Shown here: one piece after another, positions 14,745 through 14,753 of the stretch
How positions within the stretch are numbered: the stretch's first letter is position 1
How the letters are laid out: each line of letters starts with the position of its first letter
Assembly: GCA_913043885.1 (NCBI GenBank)
Contig: CAJWOB010000023.1
Location: forward strand, 1-14,753
Source: an uncultured Spirochaetaceae bacterium
Lineage (GTDB): Bacteria > Spirochaetota > Spirochaetia > SZUA-6 > Bin103
Direction: 5' to 3'
Length of the DNA stretch: 14,753 nucleotides
The notes under the pieces: model-generated
Told to the model about the DNA's origin: nothing
What the model saw: only the letters and a program-made list of their open reading frames with translations
The model's database searches: none
Made by a program: the position numbers and the translations under genes

Positions 14745-14753
14745 GTGGAGGAG
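14745..14753 (+). promoter_or_regulatory. Shine-Dalgarno-like sequence at the right edge
   Basis: GTGGAGGAG on the plus strand is a strong Shine-Dalgarno match ending at the window edge. A divergent plus-strand gene could start within about ten bases outside the window, sharing the AT-rich patch at 14731-14740 with the DUF420 promoter. This rests on one short motif only. Confidence 0.25.

Noticed and set aside
1..14753. Mobile elements, CRISPR arrays, tRNA or rRNA genes
   Set aside because: No transposase or integrase gene, no regularly spaced direct repeats, and no tRNA- or rRNA-like sequence were seen on either strand.

Overview
The window is GC-rich, densely packed bacterial DNA with no tRNA, rRNA, CRISPR array, insertion sequence or prophage signature. 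It carries eleven complete protein genes and one partial one, and no stretch over about 115 bases lacks a gene. The host is probably a Gram-negative, aerobically respiring, uncultured bacterium. A secreted metallopeptidase/beta-propeller protein with a barrel-like C-terminus suggests an outer membrane, and a DUF420 (CtaM-type) protein suggests heme-copper oxidase assembly. No gene fixes the phylum, so I leave it open.

Left part (1-3919, plus strand): the 3' end of an unrecognised gene abuts a 999-residue secreted gluzincin-type metallopeptidase with a TolB-like propeller (stop TAA, then GTG). That gene overlaps, in an ATGA junction, a gamma-type carbonic anhydrase family gene. The three look like one transcription unit.

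Middle (3932-8786): a minus-strand gene for a DUF4914 protein, a divergent relative of phosphoenolpyruvate carboxykinase, ends 12 bases from the carbonic anhydrase gene. It is divergent from a large siroheme nitrite/sulfite reductase gene across only 66 bases. The reductase has the canonical siroheme/4Fe-4S cysteines in its second half, four more cysteines at the matching place in its first half, and a helical C-terminal extension that looks HEPN-like. A conserved-looking gene of unknown function follows 19 bases later, and its stop codon overlaps the stop of the convergent next gene.

Right part (8783-14723, all minus strand, read right to left): DUF420 membrane protein, FAD subunit and [2Fe-2S] subunit of a xanthine-oxidase/CO-dehydrogenase-type molybdenum hydroxylase, a MoaD/ThiS-like small protein, a MocA-like cofactor cytidylyltransferase, acetyl-CoA synthetase, and a xylose-isomerase-like TIM barrel protein. 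The run from the FAD subunit to acetyl-CoA synthetase is tightly spaced and reads as one operon. It supplies two of three hydroxylase subunits and cofactor-maturation functions, but the large molybdenum-binding subunit is absent. A plausible but unproven link is oxidation of an aldehyde to an acid that acetyl-CoA synthetase then activates.

Regulation: three transcription-unit heads (sulfite reductase, FAD subunit, DUF420) have sigma70-like -10 boxes 8-10 bases before the ATG and no clear Shine-Dalgarno sequence, which suggests leaderless or near-leaderless mRNAs. Acetyl-CoA synthetase, inside its operon, has a strong Shine-Dalgarno. Two perfect hairpins mark gene ends at 8812-8831 and 9827-9858.
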